Positions 9,086 through 18,981 are shown, counted from the first letter of the stretch. The stretch is 64,000 bases of DNA from JASSUD01 sp031963405 (GCA_031963405.1 JASSUJ010000001.1:186001-250000); one strand, 5' to 3'. The notes: generated by a model not told the origin, from the letters alone. Made by a program: numbers and translations.

Positions 9086-10369
9086 ACCTTAAATATGGGC
9101 ACTTTTTTATCGTGCACCATCTCCCGCAAAAAATATGAAAGATTGATATCAGCAGATGCTAGATTTTCTAGAGCAGTCTTAGATATGTACGACTAATTTG
9201 CCAAACACTCGATTCATCGAATATTCATGCTCATTCTTAGTGATTCCATCGAGAAATAAGATGCCCGTACGTTAGGGGAATCTCGTTACGCTGTTTGGTA
9301 TTAGAGAACTCAAAAAACTTGCTTGTCCTATCTCTATGACCTTAATTAAATGCCTAAATTTAATCGGTGCATTGGCTTAAAAGCTTATGTTTTTTCAATG
9401 AATGAAATAATCGGGTATTTGCCTGCTTTGGCTGCTTTGCGTTTATCCTGCAGATATGATCTCCATCATTTTTGAAAAATTAAGACAGAAACTAGATAAG
9501 TTACATCAAGATCATCTATATAACGAAAATGGCCTTGATCGAGATGCAAGAAAAAAAGATCATGCGCTATACCTAGTATTAAAGGGCATATTCAAGCGGC
9601 ATATAGGGCGTGTCTTGTATGTTGCGAAGGCATATCCAAGATAGCTAACTACTTTCCTATGGGTAGGCGACGGTGACTGCGTTGATTAGCTTAGTAATTG
9701 CGCTCACGATGCCGGATGCGCGCAAGCAGGGGGGAGTCTTTATAAATACAAGCGCCGGGCAAACATTAAACGCCTGCCCTGTAGGAACAAACTAATAAAA
9801 GGCCCTAGTTCATTCTTAGGAATATATAAGATACTGTTTCCAACAAAAAATATTTCAGTAAAAAAAACAGACTAGGAAGGTGTTATGCCTCAAGAGTCGA
9901 AAAGAAGAATGTATGCTTGTTCCGGCAAGTGGAATACAGCAAGCTGCAATCGCAGCAGTGTCATAACTTATCTTCTATATCTGGCCCCCTGATATGACGG
10001 GCGGCAGTCAGTTATCAATTTGGCAAAACGAGCAAGCGCACTTGTTTGGTAGCTGTCATATCGCAAAGCGAATACACAAGGTTTTTTGGATACCACCACT
10101 TTATGAGTACCAGGCTAAAACCAACTTAAGGACTCGACCATTGCGACCCTTACGGCTTCCGCTTAGGGTATTGCCATCAAGGCAATACTTAAACACCCAA
10201 TACGCGTTGATATAAGTTTGCGCACCAGATTTTTCTGGCTCTTCGATAGGTAGACGCAATTGCGGCCAAATATGGCACAAAAAGCTGACATTCTGGAGCC
10301 AAAACAGCCCAAAATCACCACAAAAAGGGGAAATTCAATTTTTGTAAGTGATTGATTTTAAAGGATTCT
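9086..10369. other. Intergenic stretch, mostly debris
   Basis: Only one weak candidate gene (9456-9644) is visible. The rest holds short frames in both strands with frequent stops and no start signals. The 3' edge abuts a tRNA-like fragment, which fits a decayed mobile-element junction. Confidence 0.4.
9456..9644 (+). CDS. Small lysine-rich hypothetical protein (doubtful)
   Basis: This is a 62-residue basic, helical frame (starts MISIIFEKLRQKLDKL) in an otherwise gene-poor stretch. There is no clear ribosome binding site and no recognised family. It may be a remnant rather than a gene. Confidence 0.2.
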   Translation: MISIIFEKLRQKLDKLHQDHLYNENGLDRDARKKDHALYLVLKGIFKRHIGRVLYVAKAYPR

Positions 10370-10406
10370 TGGTGGAGCCAGCGGGAATCGAACCCGCGGT
10401 CAAGCC
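10370..10406 (-). other. tRNA 3'-half-like fragment (possible attachment site)
   Basis: On the minus strand the sequence has an encoded CCA (10370-10372), a discriminator base, a 7-nt acceptor strand (10374-10380) and a perfect 5-bp T-arm with the TTCGATT loop (10381-10397). No matching D-arm or 5' acceptor strand is found upstream. It is therefore the 3' end of a tRNA-like or tmRNA-like gene, the piece normally left by site-specific integrases. No second copy was noticed in the window. Confidence 0.45.
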
Positions 10407-10774
10407 TTAATCTACGGGGCTTTGAGGGTAAATGCTGGCAAAAAGCTGGCATTTTTTGAAAGTTTCGCTTTTGCTTATAAATCAGCAGCGTCTTATGGCA
10501 AGAGAAATCAGTCATATACGATCTAAAAATGCGCAGTACGACTCAACAACGGGCCTAGTTAGCATTATTGGGTTTATCGTGCTGTATGGCGGTATGTGTC
10601 AAATGCTCTGCAATAACAGCTTTGATTAAGGTGGTGCCAGATCAGGTCTTTGCGTGGATTGGTGGGCAGATGGCGAATCGGGTGGGGGAGCCATGATTGA
10701 GAAGCAACTAGAAGGTGACAATCTACCCCTTTCGTACGATCGCTATCATTGGTGAACAGTTTCTTAAAAAAGAG

Positions 10775-10815
10775 AATAATAGTTGCTATTTTACATGCAA
10801 ACATGCACTATTATT
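10775..10815. promoter_or_regulatory. Inverted repeat upstream of hipB (candidate operator)
   Basis: The arms aataatagttgc (10775-10786) and gcactattatt (10805-10815) are complementary except for one base deletion, and two acatgca copies lie between them. HipB-type antitoxins bind inverted repeats in their own promoter, so this is a good candidate autoregulatory site. Its end lies four bases before the chosen hipB start. Confidence 0.55.
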
Positions 10816-10818
10816 TCC

Positions 10819-11145
10819 ATGCCAAGAAGATCCAATGCCGCTAATATGCTCCCCACCCCAGTGGAGCGTACCCTCATCACGCTGGGAGAGCATCTCCATA
10901 TCGCTCGAAAGCGCCGCAAGGAAACCCTGCTTTCTTTTGCTGAGCGCATGCAAGTGTCAGTGCCTACCCTGCGTAAGATGGAGCGAGGCGATCCGACCGT
11001 CTCCATTTCAGTCTATGCAATGGCCTTATGGCTGATCGGGCGAATACAGTTTCTTGCTGAAATTGCTAATCCGATGAGCGATGAGACGGCTTTGCTGCTT
11101 GATCTGCGTAATCTACGCACCCAGCAAAAAGGATCATCACGATGA
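10819..11145 (+). CDS. hipB: HipB-like XRE antitoxin
   Basis: The 108-residue protein (from ATG 10819) has an XRE helix-turn-helix around residues 18-70, including LGEHLHIARKRRKETLLSFA and VPTLRKMERGD. A longer frame extends to a TTG at 10783, but that would overlap the inverted repeat, so the ATG at 10819 is preferred. It overlaps the next gene by four bases (ATGA), the usual antitoxin-toxin coupling. The role is to neutralise HipA and repress the operon. Base composition here is richer in GC than the flanks, suggesting acquisition. Confidence 0.85.
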   Translation: MPRRSNAANMLPTPVERTLITLGEHLHIARKRRKETLLSFAERMQVSVPTLRKMERGDPTVSISVYAMALWLIGRIQFLAEIANPMSDETALLLDLRNLRTQQKGSSR

Positions 11146-12407
11146 ACCATGAGCTGTACGTCTGGATTTATCCGCCTAGCGCCCTCGAACCTGTGCCGTG
11201 CGGTACGCTTGATTTAATCGGCGGTCGGCGGTGTTTGTTCTCCTATGCAAGCACATGGCTAGCACGCCCGGATGCATTCGCCCTTTCACCAGACCTACCG
11301 CTTAAAACGGGGCAGTTTGAACCGCCAGTTGGACTTGATCTGGCCCCCATCTTTGAAGACGCAGGACCTGATCGGTGGGGCCACAAGATCATTGACAAAA
11401 TTTTCCAACTGCCACGTCGTGCGCCGATTGATTATTTAGCAGCTGCTGGCGAAGACCGAATTGGCGCCCTCGGTTTTTCTATGTCACCCATTCGCTATAT
11501 CGTAGCAAAGGAGCAGGTTTTTCACGCGACGGATCTGGCGGATTTGCTGCGAGCAGCACAGGCAATCGAACATCGAATTCCAATTGATGACGAAATGCGA
11601 CGACTCTTACGACCAGGCTCCTCTGCGGGCGGCGCTCGACCTAAAGCTATTATTCAAGACGAGGGGCGGCGCTGGATTGCCAAGTTTCCTGCGGAAGACG
11701 ATATGGTAGATATGTGCGCCCTCGAACACGCTTCACTTCAAATAGCACGGACATGCGGCATTTCGGTTCCTGAGTCGCGATTGGTGCCGATACGAGGAAA
11801 AAACATTCTGCTTGTTGAGCGCTTTGATCGCAATCCGAATGGCGCGCGCCATCACTTTGCAAGCGCTCGGACACTCTTGATCGCACAGGGCGTCAGCACT
11901 GACGACATGGCCTATTCTGACCTCGCGGATACGGCGCGAAAGTTTTCAAGCACGTCCCGTGAAGATTGCCGCCAGATTTTTTTGCGCATGACGTTCAATG
12001 TGCTAATGGAAAACACCGACGATCATGAGAAAAACCATGCGTTTCTTCGTGACGGGAATGGCTGGAAGCTCGCGCCTGCGTATGATATACAGCCCCAGCT
12101 ACAAGGCGTTGGCTATCAGCAGTTACGGGTCGGCAAATTAGCGCATGAGCCGTCGATCACGAATGTTCTTTCTGATTGCGGACGCTTCATGTTGACAACA
12201 GATGAGGCCGTTAGTGAAGTGAATCGGATGGTGGCGGTGCTCATGCGTTGGCCGGAACACTTTGTGGCAGCCGGTGTATCAGAAGCTGATGTTGCTTTGT
12301 GTCGACAATACGTTCGTGTTGAAGCACAAGCTGCATGCTTGCTAGCCGCCGAGCCAACGAAATGCAAAATGAGCGATAAGCGAAAGCCGTCTCGCCCTCG
12401 CATGTGA
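11142..12407 (+). CDS. hipA: HipA-like serine/threonine kinase toxin
   Basis: The 421-residue protein has the HipA N-terminal subdomain and kinase core in order: the N-terminal strand region (VPCGTLDLI), DAGPDRWGHKII, the Gly-rich ejector/activation loop GSSAGGARPKAII, WIAKFPAEDD (ATP-lysine), LLVERFDRN, NTDDHEKNHAFL (catalytic loop) and APAYDIQPQ (metal-binding Asp). All key motifs are present, so the kinase looks intact. Classical HipA phosphorylates glutamyl-tRNA synthetase, causing growth arrest; the target of this diverged copy is not shown by sequence. It is translationally coupled to hipB. Confidence 0.9.
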   Translation: MNHELYVWIYPPSALEPVPCGTLDLIGGRRCLFSYASTWLARPDAFALSPDLPLKTGQFEPPVGLDLAPIFEDAGPDRWGHKIIDKIFQLPRRAPIDYLAAAGEDRIGALGFSMSPIRYIVAKEQVFHATDLADLLRAAQAIEHRIPIDDEMRRLLRPGSSAGGARPKAIIQDEGRRWIAKFPAEDDMVDMCALEHASLQIARTCGISVPESRLVPIRGKNILLVERFDRNPNGARHHFASARTLLIAQGVSTDDMAYSDLADTARKFSSTSREDCRQIFLRMTFNVLMENTDDHEKNHAFLRDGNGWKLAPAYDIQPQLQGVGYQQLRVGKLAHEPSITNVLSDCGRFMLTTDEAVSEVNRMVAVLMRWPEHFVAAGVSEADVALCRQYVRVEAQAACLLAAEPTKCKMSDKRKPSRPRM

Positions 12408-12685
12408 AATCTCAGGAATACATGCTTTCTTGATTAGCAAACAGCATTTTCATTTAGCGTACTTTTGACGAGCGTGAAAAGGTTGGACTGTTAGTCGCCG
12501 CCGAGTAGCGCGACTGATGCGCATTCATGGCTTGCGAGACGTATGTTGTCGCCGCTATCACGCAACAACTCGAGGCGATCTGAAGCGACCTGTCGCCCCT
12601 AATATTGAATCGCTTTGCGATTTTCGTTAAACGAATATAGGCAAGAGGGCGGCATTTGCTTTTTGTAAATGTAGAGGCAATCGAA

Positions 12686-13341
12686 TCAATCCGTTGGTTT
12701 AGGATGATTTTGTTGTTTTTCTTGAGAATCGCTCGCAGGGATAAGTTGTGGCAAATCGACCCATCCTTTAACGTGGCTAATCATTTTGTGCACCGTATCG
12801 TTGGCATTGACTACCCATAGTTTCGTCTGTGGGTGACTGATAGGCCACACTCATACTAGCTCATCATCGAGTGCTTGTCCCAAACTCTCGACGCCCGTAA
12901 AGTCGAGTTCGACCTCACTGAATTGCTCAAACCGTACTGCTGCTCGCTTGGCCTGCAAACGCGAAATCAAATTGCCTTCGAGTGCTGCGAGGGAGATAAA
13001 AAAACGGGTTTTGTAGAAGGTCAACGCTTCCGTATCGCAGAAACGATTAAACCCTTGCACTGCGGTCCTGAGGCTATCGTTGGCGATCTCCATCTGAATC
13101 AGCGCCCCCCGCATTGATCATGAGTAAACGAAACCGACAATTCTGCTGGCTCAATGATAAAGCGATCAAACACCTTGCTGGCAAAAAATAGACCCTCACC
13201 ACTATGTGTCTCGGGAGTGACGGTAAGTTTGCCTTTGACCAGCTCGATCAATGCATGGATGTCCGAATCCAACCCGAAGTGAGCGCGAAGTTTCGCAAAC
13301 ACGCCAATACCATCGTCTTCGATTTCAAAGACAGTGGACAT
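12686..13341 (-). pseudogene. ATPase / STAS-like (DUF4325-type) regulator, broken
   Basis: On the minus strand, 13341-13099 reads part of a GHKL-ATPase domain (IEDDGIGVFAKLRAHFGLDS, THSGEGLFFASKVFDRF). After a frameshift, 13114-12851 reads a STAS-like domain (SRLQAKRAAVRFEQFSEVEL, DFTGVESLGQALDDELV). A TGA interrupts it and the same frame continues VWPISHPQTKLWVVNAND to 12686, so the TGA probably replaced an arginine codon. The first part of the ATPase domain is missing where phage-like sequence begins at about 13350. Relatives are fused ATPase/STAS-like regulators. Confidence 0.7.
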
Positions 13342-13354
13342 AGTGTCCTGTCTG

Positions 13355-13802
13355 ACGAAAACGGTAATTTACCGCCTTGGCTGAAGTGGTTTCAGACTTT
13401 CGATGCGTCACTAGATGCCGGTTGGCAGGATGGGTACCTTGACCCGTCCTGAGGAACAACGCCCTTTAAACGTTACCTGGAGCGCGTTTATTGGCTCTAC
13501 CGTAATCCTGCACAGGGTTTCGATTATTGGCCACTTGGCTTGCCATTCGATCCTGAACAGTGGCGGGTCGTGCACTATATGGATGAGTCTAAGCGTGTGC
13601 TATTTGTCGCGGTAGGGAATGGTTTTAACATCTATTACCACGGGCGTTTCGGCATGCTGAAGCTCGGCTGGAAAGCTGGGAGTTATTGGCAAGGCCACGA
13701 CTGAAAGAAGACGCCTTGGGGCCAGTCTGGCGAGTGCCGTTGTGCTTCAGCATGAGTCCTTTTAAAAGGCGGCTTGTCACTGACAAACGCAAGACTAAGT
13801 AG
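13355..13802 (+). pseudogene. Phage membrane-associated protein, degraded duplicate
   Basis: This is a copy of the intact gene at 19164-19721. It reads NLPPWLKWFQTFDASLDAGW, then DPS followed by TGA where the intact gene has TGG. It continues FKRYLERVYWLYRNP and GNGFNIYYHGRFGMLKLGW, then has a deletion and frameshift, and ends PFKRRLVTDKRKTK. The N-terminal membrane segment is missing. The duplication continues through the downstream terminator and small gene to about 13995. Confidence 0.75.
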
Positions 13803-13824
13803 TTAAATTTATCTTTATCAAAAC

Positions 13825-13859
13825 GAAAGCCCCAACTGTGGCAAGCAGTTGGGGCTTTC
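13825..13859 (+). terminator. Terminator hairpin, duplicated copy
   Basis: Perfect 14-bp arms (gaaagccccaactg and its complement) around a 7-nt loop. It is nearly identical to the hairpin at 19742-19780, but the T-run has decayed here. Confidence 0.65.
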
Positions 13860-13917
13860 TGGCTTCCATCCTCTGAAGCAACCAGCAGGAAGAACATGAA
13901 TGAAGTTTAGCAAAAAA

Positions 13918-14055
13918 ATGGTGAACGCAATGAAATTATTCGTCGAGCACAAGTCGCTACGCTATGCGTATTACATCGGTCTGGGCGCTATTTATCTGTT
14001 TAGTTTTGCGGCACTATCCTGCGGGTTTCATTGCGTTTGGATTTGGGCTAGCTAA
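13918..14055 (+). pseudogene. Small phage membrane protein, chimeric duplicate
   Basis: The first 29 codons match the 39-residue protein at 19832-19951 (KLFVEHKSLRYAYYIGLGAI). The end is then replaced by unrelated codons (CGFHCVWIWAS), marking the right boundary of the duplicated segment at about 13995. Confidence 0.55.
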
Positions 14056-14069
14056 ATAAAATCACGCGG

Positions 14070-14534
14070 TCATTCGATAGGCAAGCCAACAGCCTTAAAA
14101 GCCAAACTCAATGCAAGAGCTTCTTGCATTGCCAATTGATCAGCTTGGTCGCTCATTTTCTTCGTCGTATCTAAATCAGCTTTCACAAGAGCGCCTATTT
14201 TTATCTGCTGAGTTAATGCCCATTTTTTGTGAGTGTCAATTGCCTCAGCGATATAACGTTTTGCATCAGCATTTGCAACAGCTGGAATTTCCACATTGGT
14301 GGCTTGCTCCAAGGTTGAAAACATTTCTGTGGCGCGGGCATCGATGGATTTTGACGTTTCAGCTTTGGTAAGTTTTTCACCCTTGAGCATTTTTTCTATA
14401 ACGTTCAAAATTACTTTGCCTAACTTCTTCCTGATTTTCAGCGTATCTAAATTATCGCAATGCGTGAATTTAGCCGCTGCCTGGCTGTTACCACGCAATG
14501 CGAATGCGTGTGTAACGCGGCTATGTAAAAACAT
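14070..14534 (-). CDS. Hypothetical helical protein
   Basis: The 154-residue frame is alanine- and lysine-rich, predicted helical, without membrane segments (core KLTKAETSKSIDARATEMF, AKRYIAEAIDTHKKWAL). No family is recognised and the start is uncertain, because the upstream region lacks a clear ribosome binding site. It follows the duplicated phage segment on the opposite strand, so it could be cargo or a remnant. Confidence 0.4.
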   Translation of the reverse strand: MFLHSRVTHAFALRGNSQAAAKFTHCDNLDTLKIRKKLGKVILNVIEKMLKGEKLTKAETSKSIDARATEMFSTLEQATNVEIPAVANADAKRYIAEAIDTHKKWALTQQIKIGALVKADLDTTKKMSDQADQLAMQEALALSLAFKAVGLPIE

Positions 14535-14623
14535 GGCCGTGATTGACTATCCATTCTGTAACTAGAGCACCCAATCTGTGCTCGCTACTTTTGTGCAGCT
14601 CTTCCTCACGGCTGAAGATAGGG

Positions 14624-14872
14624 TTAGGTGAAAACTAAAAACGATACTGACAAGCTGAGATAAACAGAGTAAAAACTGCTAACGAATAGGCTGAAATTCG
14701 TTAGCAGCTTAAGGCTATCTAAAAGGGCAGGGGGCATAGGAGCTTTTTTAAGATAAGCTCTAGCTAACGCGATGCGTTGCCGTTGTCCGCCGGAAAGTTT
14801 ATAGCCACCTGCTCCAACAATAATGTCATAACCGTTCTCTAAAAATGGAATAAACTCTTCGCATAAGCACAC
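14624..14872 (-). pseudogene. ABC-exporter ATPase fragment
   Basis: About 50 residues hold the end of an ABC ATPase: FLENGYDIIVGAGGYKLSGG then QRQRIALARAYLKKA, which is the signature motif. Walker A, Walker B and the membrane domain are absent, and the frame runs into unrelated codons after the signature. It is a fragment of an exporter related to the intact one at 38522-40393. Confidence 0.7.
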
Positions 14873-14971
14873 TTTCCGTCTTCATATTAAGGGATTTACG
14901 GAATTGTTCAGGGGCGTCGACTTATCAGGGCTAATTTGAGCGGTCATATTGCTATCATTCGTGCAACGCAG

Positions 14972-16198
14972 CTAGGCCAATCGGTAGTTTACATCGAGAG
15001 GAGTGTGTTCTATATTTCTTAGTGTATCTGTTAGTTTTTTTAATTCCAGATTAGCCTTATATATACATGCTTGAGTTTTATTGCGATTTTCTATTTCTGC
15101 TGATTGTTGAGTTTGATGGTTTGACGAAGATAAGCCGTAAATAGCCGTATAACTTGCAGAATTCAGTATGAATGGGATTTTTGAATGATATTTTTCGACG
15201 ATAAGAAGATTTTTCTCAATGGTATCAATAAAGTGAAGCGCATCTTTATCAGGAATATGCCTCGCAGGAAAAGCTTCTCTCACCATTTTTATGATTGCAG
15301 GAGAGATTATTAAGAGAAATAATAGTTGAATTGAAAATATAACCCAACCAACTATCCAAGCTTTACGAGAGCCGTCGGTAATAGTTTTCCAATCAAGATA
15401 AAAATAAATAGCCGTGAATATACTTAGTATTGCTAACGTACATCGTGAATCTGTTTTTTTCACCCAATTCTGCGGTGGCGGTGACATTATCCTCAATCTA
15501 GCACATGATAGTATTTCTCGGCATTCTGAGAACTGTTGTTTTAAATTAATAAATTTCTCTTCTATATCGACAGATATAAGTTTGCCTCGCTCACTTTCTG
15601 TCAGCTCTAGGTGACCAGACTGCCATTTTTCATGATAAAGCTTAAGAATATCGGAAACTTCACGGGTAAATGATAAAAAATTTTTTTGTGTGGTTTTATA
15701 AAAAATTACATTTGAGTTAATATTGTATCTTGCTATATATAGGTAAATATATAGATCCATTATGGCTGGAGAATTTATAGCGATATTATTTTGTATTACC
15801 TTAAGTTCTTTCTCTGCTGCGGAAAAAATAAATTTTATCCATTCATCTCTAAATTGCCCGCTTATATTTAATGTCTCGCGATAAAAAGAATAGCATGCTT
15901 TATTTGCCTGGGACAAACAAAGTCTTTCTGAGAAAGATAGATATTTATAAATATCATATTTTATATCAGGTATTTCCAAATCGAAAAAATTATCAAAATT
16001 TAATTTTTTCTTTTGCGGAGAAATTTGTGAGGAAATAAGCTGGGCTTCGCTAGATGAGGGATTTATTGGCGGACAATTTGTCGATTCTGATGATACTAAA
16101 TTAATAGCTCTAATTTCTTGCAAAGGATATTCGACTGACGGAAAGTTATGAAGAGGTAAGAGAGGAGGGTTGTTTACCCTTGCTGCTGAGCTAAACAT
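14972..16198 (-). CDS. F-box-like membrane protein
   Basis: The 408-residue protein has an F-box-like stretch at about residues 78-120 (FFDLEIPDIKYDIYKYLSFS and LCLSQANKACYSFYRE). A helical region follows, then two hydrophobic segments at about residues 258-275 and 285-308, then a helical tail. The start is supported by GCGGAG eight bases before the ATG at 16198. Base composition is strikingly AT-rich compared with the housekeeping genes. F-box motifs recruit eukaryotic SCF ubiquitin ligases, so a host-targeted role is inferred; the motif assignment is by eye. Confidence 0.65.
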   Translation of the reverse strand: MFSSAARVNNPPLLPLHNFPSVEYPLQEIRAINLVSSESTNCPPINPSSSEAQLISSQISPQKKKLNFDNFFDLEIPDIKYDIYKYLSFSERLCLSQANKACYSFYRETLNISGQFRDEWIKFIFSAAEKELKVIQNNIAINSPAIMDLYIYLYIARYNINSNVIFYKTTQKNFLSFTREVSDILKLYHEKWQSGHLELTESERGKLISVDIEEKFINLKQQFSECREILSCARLRIMSPPPQNWVKKTDSRCTLAILSIFTAIYFYLDWKTITDGSRKAWIVGWVIFSIQLLFLLIISPAIIKMVREAFPARHIPDKDALHFIDTIEKNLLIVEKYHSKIPFILNSASYTAIYGLSSSNHQTQQSAEIENRNKTQACIYKANLELKKLTDTLRNIEHTPLDVNYRLA

Positions 16199-16386
16199 AA
16201 TAATTTCTCCGCTTCAAAGAATTAAAATGAACTGCACTAAATAGAGTTAATTTGATTGCGCGCTCTTATTTATAAAAAAATATTTTTTGCAGAAAACACT
16301 AAACGTATTCATTGGTAATTTATGAGTATAGCCAGTAGGCATTACATCACCGCGGAGCTCAGCTGAATCTCTTAGGAGTGATAAAA

Positions 16387-16482
16387 ATGCCTCAATCATT
16401 TATTAATGAAAAAGCATTCTCCCTTGGAGTGTGCAGCTCTAAAGAGCCAGCATTTTCAATTTACGCTGAGATAAAAAAATAA
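16387..16482 (+). CDS. 31-codon frame with a good ribosome binding site (remnant?)
   Basis: It encodes 31 residues starting MPQSFINEKAFSLGV, preceded by AGGAG at normal spacing. It could be the truncated start of a lineage-specific gene. No family is recognised. Confidence 0.25.
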   Translation: MPQSFINEKAFSLGVCSSKEPAFSIYAEIKK

Positions 16483-16541
16483 GTATCTATTTTGATGGAT
16501 AAATAATTCCATGCAAGCAGAGGTATAAATTCCTCAATTTC

Positions 16542-16873
16542 TACGGCTTTTCACTTGAGTCTAGAAAAGCAGGAATAGTTGACATTAAAACTTCGCTCTC
16601 ATTATTAATGCTGCGTATGAGTTTAAAAGGATGGTGAAATGCCTGGCTTACCAGTGTGGGAGTGATGATGTCGCGTGCGCTACCGCCGATTGCGTTGGTT
16701 AAAAGTGCGTGGGTTGCAAAATGCCGTGCAAGATTTAAGTCGTGGCAAGAAAAAATAATAGGGCGATCAGGATTGTCAGCTAGCCAGTTACGTAATAACT
16801 GAAAACTAGCAATTTGATATGCTAAATCTAAGAAGCCGTCCCCGAATAAATCGTTTTTCGAATTAACACGCTA
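16542..16873 (-). pseudogene. C-terminal fragment of an unknown protein
   Basis: The minus strand is open for about 105 codons without a start (GFLDLAYQIASFQLLRNWL, NPDRPIIFSCHDLNLARHF, HALLTNAIGGSARDIITPT) to a stop at 16542. It has coherent protein-like composition and abuts the transposase remnant, which probably truncated it. The family is not recognised. Confidence 0.45.
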
Positions 16874-16904
16874 AAAATGCAAAGCGCTATCCAGCGTAGG
16901 ACGG

Positions 16905-17560
16905 CATAAAAAGGATAAAGTAGGACATAAAAAAGCCTCAGCTTTTTGAGGATAAAGTCGTAATTACTACTCCTAACACGCCTTTGAGCCAATTGCGTCC
17001 CAATTTATCATCCGCTTTCATATGACCAATGGTCAACTCAATGGAGCTACGCCACCTAATGATTGCTAGCGTGCGTGTGATTCCTTGGCGTAAGCCAGCA
17101 TGATAGATTTTTACCGCGTCAATTTTCATGCCTCGGTAACCCCGGTTCACAATGGCCACTTCTGGAGCCACGTAACTCAACATCACTGCTTGTTCCAGTG
17201 CTTCAGCCAGTGTATGGCCATCATAGGGATTGCCGGGCATCGATCGCGCTCCCACCACTAAGCCTTCTTTGTGAGTCGTGGTGATCGACACGTTGACACA
17301 AAACTCATAAGGCTTGCGCGAATGCACTCCACCTATGGGGGGTGCAAGGCATAGAGCTTATTTTTGTCTTTGGGCTTCTGTGCAATGACTCGTTCGTGCG
17401 AACCAACAACTCTCGCAATGCACCGCGACTTTGATCTGCAACTGACTCGAGTTGCCTTTCAACATCGCGCATCACGCGTCCTACTCATGAACGCAAGGTG
17501 CGTAATGTCTTGCGCATGTGCTTATATTGCTTCGCGTGCACATAACGACTGATCTGACTG
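16905..17560 (-). mobile_element. IS5-type transposase remnant
   Basis: The minus strand encodes the C-terminal DDE-transposase region in one frame (17327-16938: KPYEFCVNVSITTTHKEGLV, GNPYDGHTLAEALEQ, NRGYRGMKIDAVKIYHAGLR, WRSSIELTIGHMKADDKLG), including the conserved glutamate of the IEL.IGHMK motif. Upstream, 17560-17340 holds earlier transposase sequence in other frames (VMRDVERQLESVADQSRGAL, AQKPKDKNKLYALH). Several frameshifts mean it is inactive. Terminal inverted repeats were not identified. It sits between two truncated genes. Confidence 0.7.
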
Positions 17561-17563
17561 GTA

Positions 17564-17790
17564 TTGCCAAGTATCACTCATATCGATGGTAGTGCTAGGG
17601 TCCAATCAGTAAAAAAACATGAAAACCCTAAATTTTATTTATTGATAGAAAGCTTCGCAAGCATTACAGACATTCCAATTTTGCTAAATGCTTCTCTTAA
17701 TACTCAAGGACATCCAATTGTTGAGACGCCATATGAAGCTATAAAAGCTTTTCAGTCTTCAGCGATTGATGTCAAATGCCCAAGGACAAA
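17564..17790 (+). pseudogene. Carbamoyltransferase C-terminal fragment
   Basis: The frame reads PSITHIDGSARVQSVKKHEN, YLLIESFASITDIPILLNAS and LNTQGHPIVETPYEAIKAFQ, the C-terminal domain of NodU/CmcH-family O-carbamoyltransferases. It lacks the catalytic N-terminal half and the end runs out of frame. Such enzymes decorate secondary metabolites or Nod factors; this copy is dead and abuts the transposase remnant. Confidence 0.7.
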
Positions 17791-17879
17791 CATGCCTTTT
17801 ATATTTCCTAGCTCGTGTGTTCGGGTATTCATCTCTACGCCGCCGAATTTGTGCTGTCTTATCAATCCAGCCTGAGCCA

Positions 17880-18411
17880 GGTTGCGAATAAGGGGCGAAT
17901 CTATCTTAATTAGTTCAGATGGGGTATCTGATAAAAGTGTTTTAATATTTAATTGAAAGTATGCTAAGAGAGAAGAGCCGGGGAGTTTTCATATAATCAT
18001 TTTTATCAAGTCGACGATATTAATATGTGAATATTAATCCTGTGTCCAATAATAGGCTTTGCAAGCAGAATTTATTCCTCGAGAGGAAAAATAAAATCAA
18101 GCCGCAAGAATTTTTTCTCAAAAAATCCAATTATCTGTATTTTGAAATTCAAAGAAGCAGCAGCATGCTAACCCACGCTAGGTAAGCAACGCGCATGGCA
18201 ACTATTTTGGCTGTCGTGTAGGGTGATATGGGCAGGCTGTGCCTATACCAAATTTGATATAGCAAGCGGTGAAAATGGAACGAAATAAAACCCTCATTGC
18301 TGAGGTTCATTTCGAGCTTTTTGCGGAGAAAATGCAGGGAATATTAGAAGAACCTTCTAATATTCTTATTAGAATGCTCAACCATCATTTGGCTGAGACC
18401 CTTGAGTTTAC
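17880..18411. other. Intergenic stretch before the tRNA-Pro fragment
   Basis: No credible gene is seen. A 65-codon frame at 18269-18466 reads straight into the tRNA-like sequence and is not considered coding. Confidence 0.4.
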
Positions 18412-18455
18412 TGGTCGGGGCGACATGATTCGAACATGCGACCTTCTGATCCCAA
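18412..18455 (-). repeat. tRNA-Pro 3' fragment (putative distal att site)
   Basis: These 44 bases are identical to the 3' part of the tRNA-Pro gene (27743-27786), in the same orientation, and stop in the anticodon loop. About 22 bp further out are similar but diverged. A partial 3' copy at a distance from an intact gene in direct orientation is the usual footprint of a tRNA-integrated element. Confidence 0.65.
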
Positions 18456-18981
18456 AGCAGTACTGAAAGATGCCGTAATCATATGAATTTAAAAGGATTT
18501 TTGGCTTGATCGTCTAATATTTTTTGCTCGAAATTACTCCCACCCCACCGTATTACCGTAGACTAAATCAATCATATTAGAACATTTTCAGTCTAGCAAA
18601 ATTTTTCTGTAACGCTATGAATGTAAGCGTTGCCGCAGTCCTTATCATGAACTCACAAAGTTAGCTACACATAGGCGTAGCTGCCCTCCTTACCCTGCTA
18701 TAAAAAAGCATTTAAAGTTCGGTTGGGTACTGTTGAAAGGTATTAAATTTTTATATGTGATTATTAAAAATCTTCGCCATATAAATTATTAACAGAAAAT
18801 ATAGAGTCATTTTCTGTTAGTGGCTTATAAAGATATTTAACTATTAGATAGACGATTTTTTAGTAACGCTAGAAGGTGAAATTTTGTGCGGCCTAACAGG
18901 TGCCTGCTGTTGTAGTAACCCGCATTTTGCTTTAATGGCTGGCGCACACGATGAGATGGAGATAGTAGGTTGGTTGAATAA
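18456..18981. other. Gene-poor stretch
   Basis: No gene can be supported. A 66-codon minus-strand frame at 18837-19037 overlaps the phage remnant and looks like a shadow. Confidence 0.4.

Noticed and set aside
10370..10440. Complete tRNA or tmRNA gene
   Set aside because: Only the acceptor 3' strand and T-arm fold; the upstream part has no partner strands and the end does not match the usual betaproteobacterial tmRNA end.
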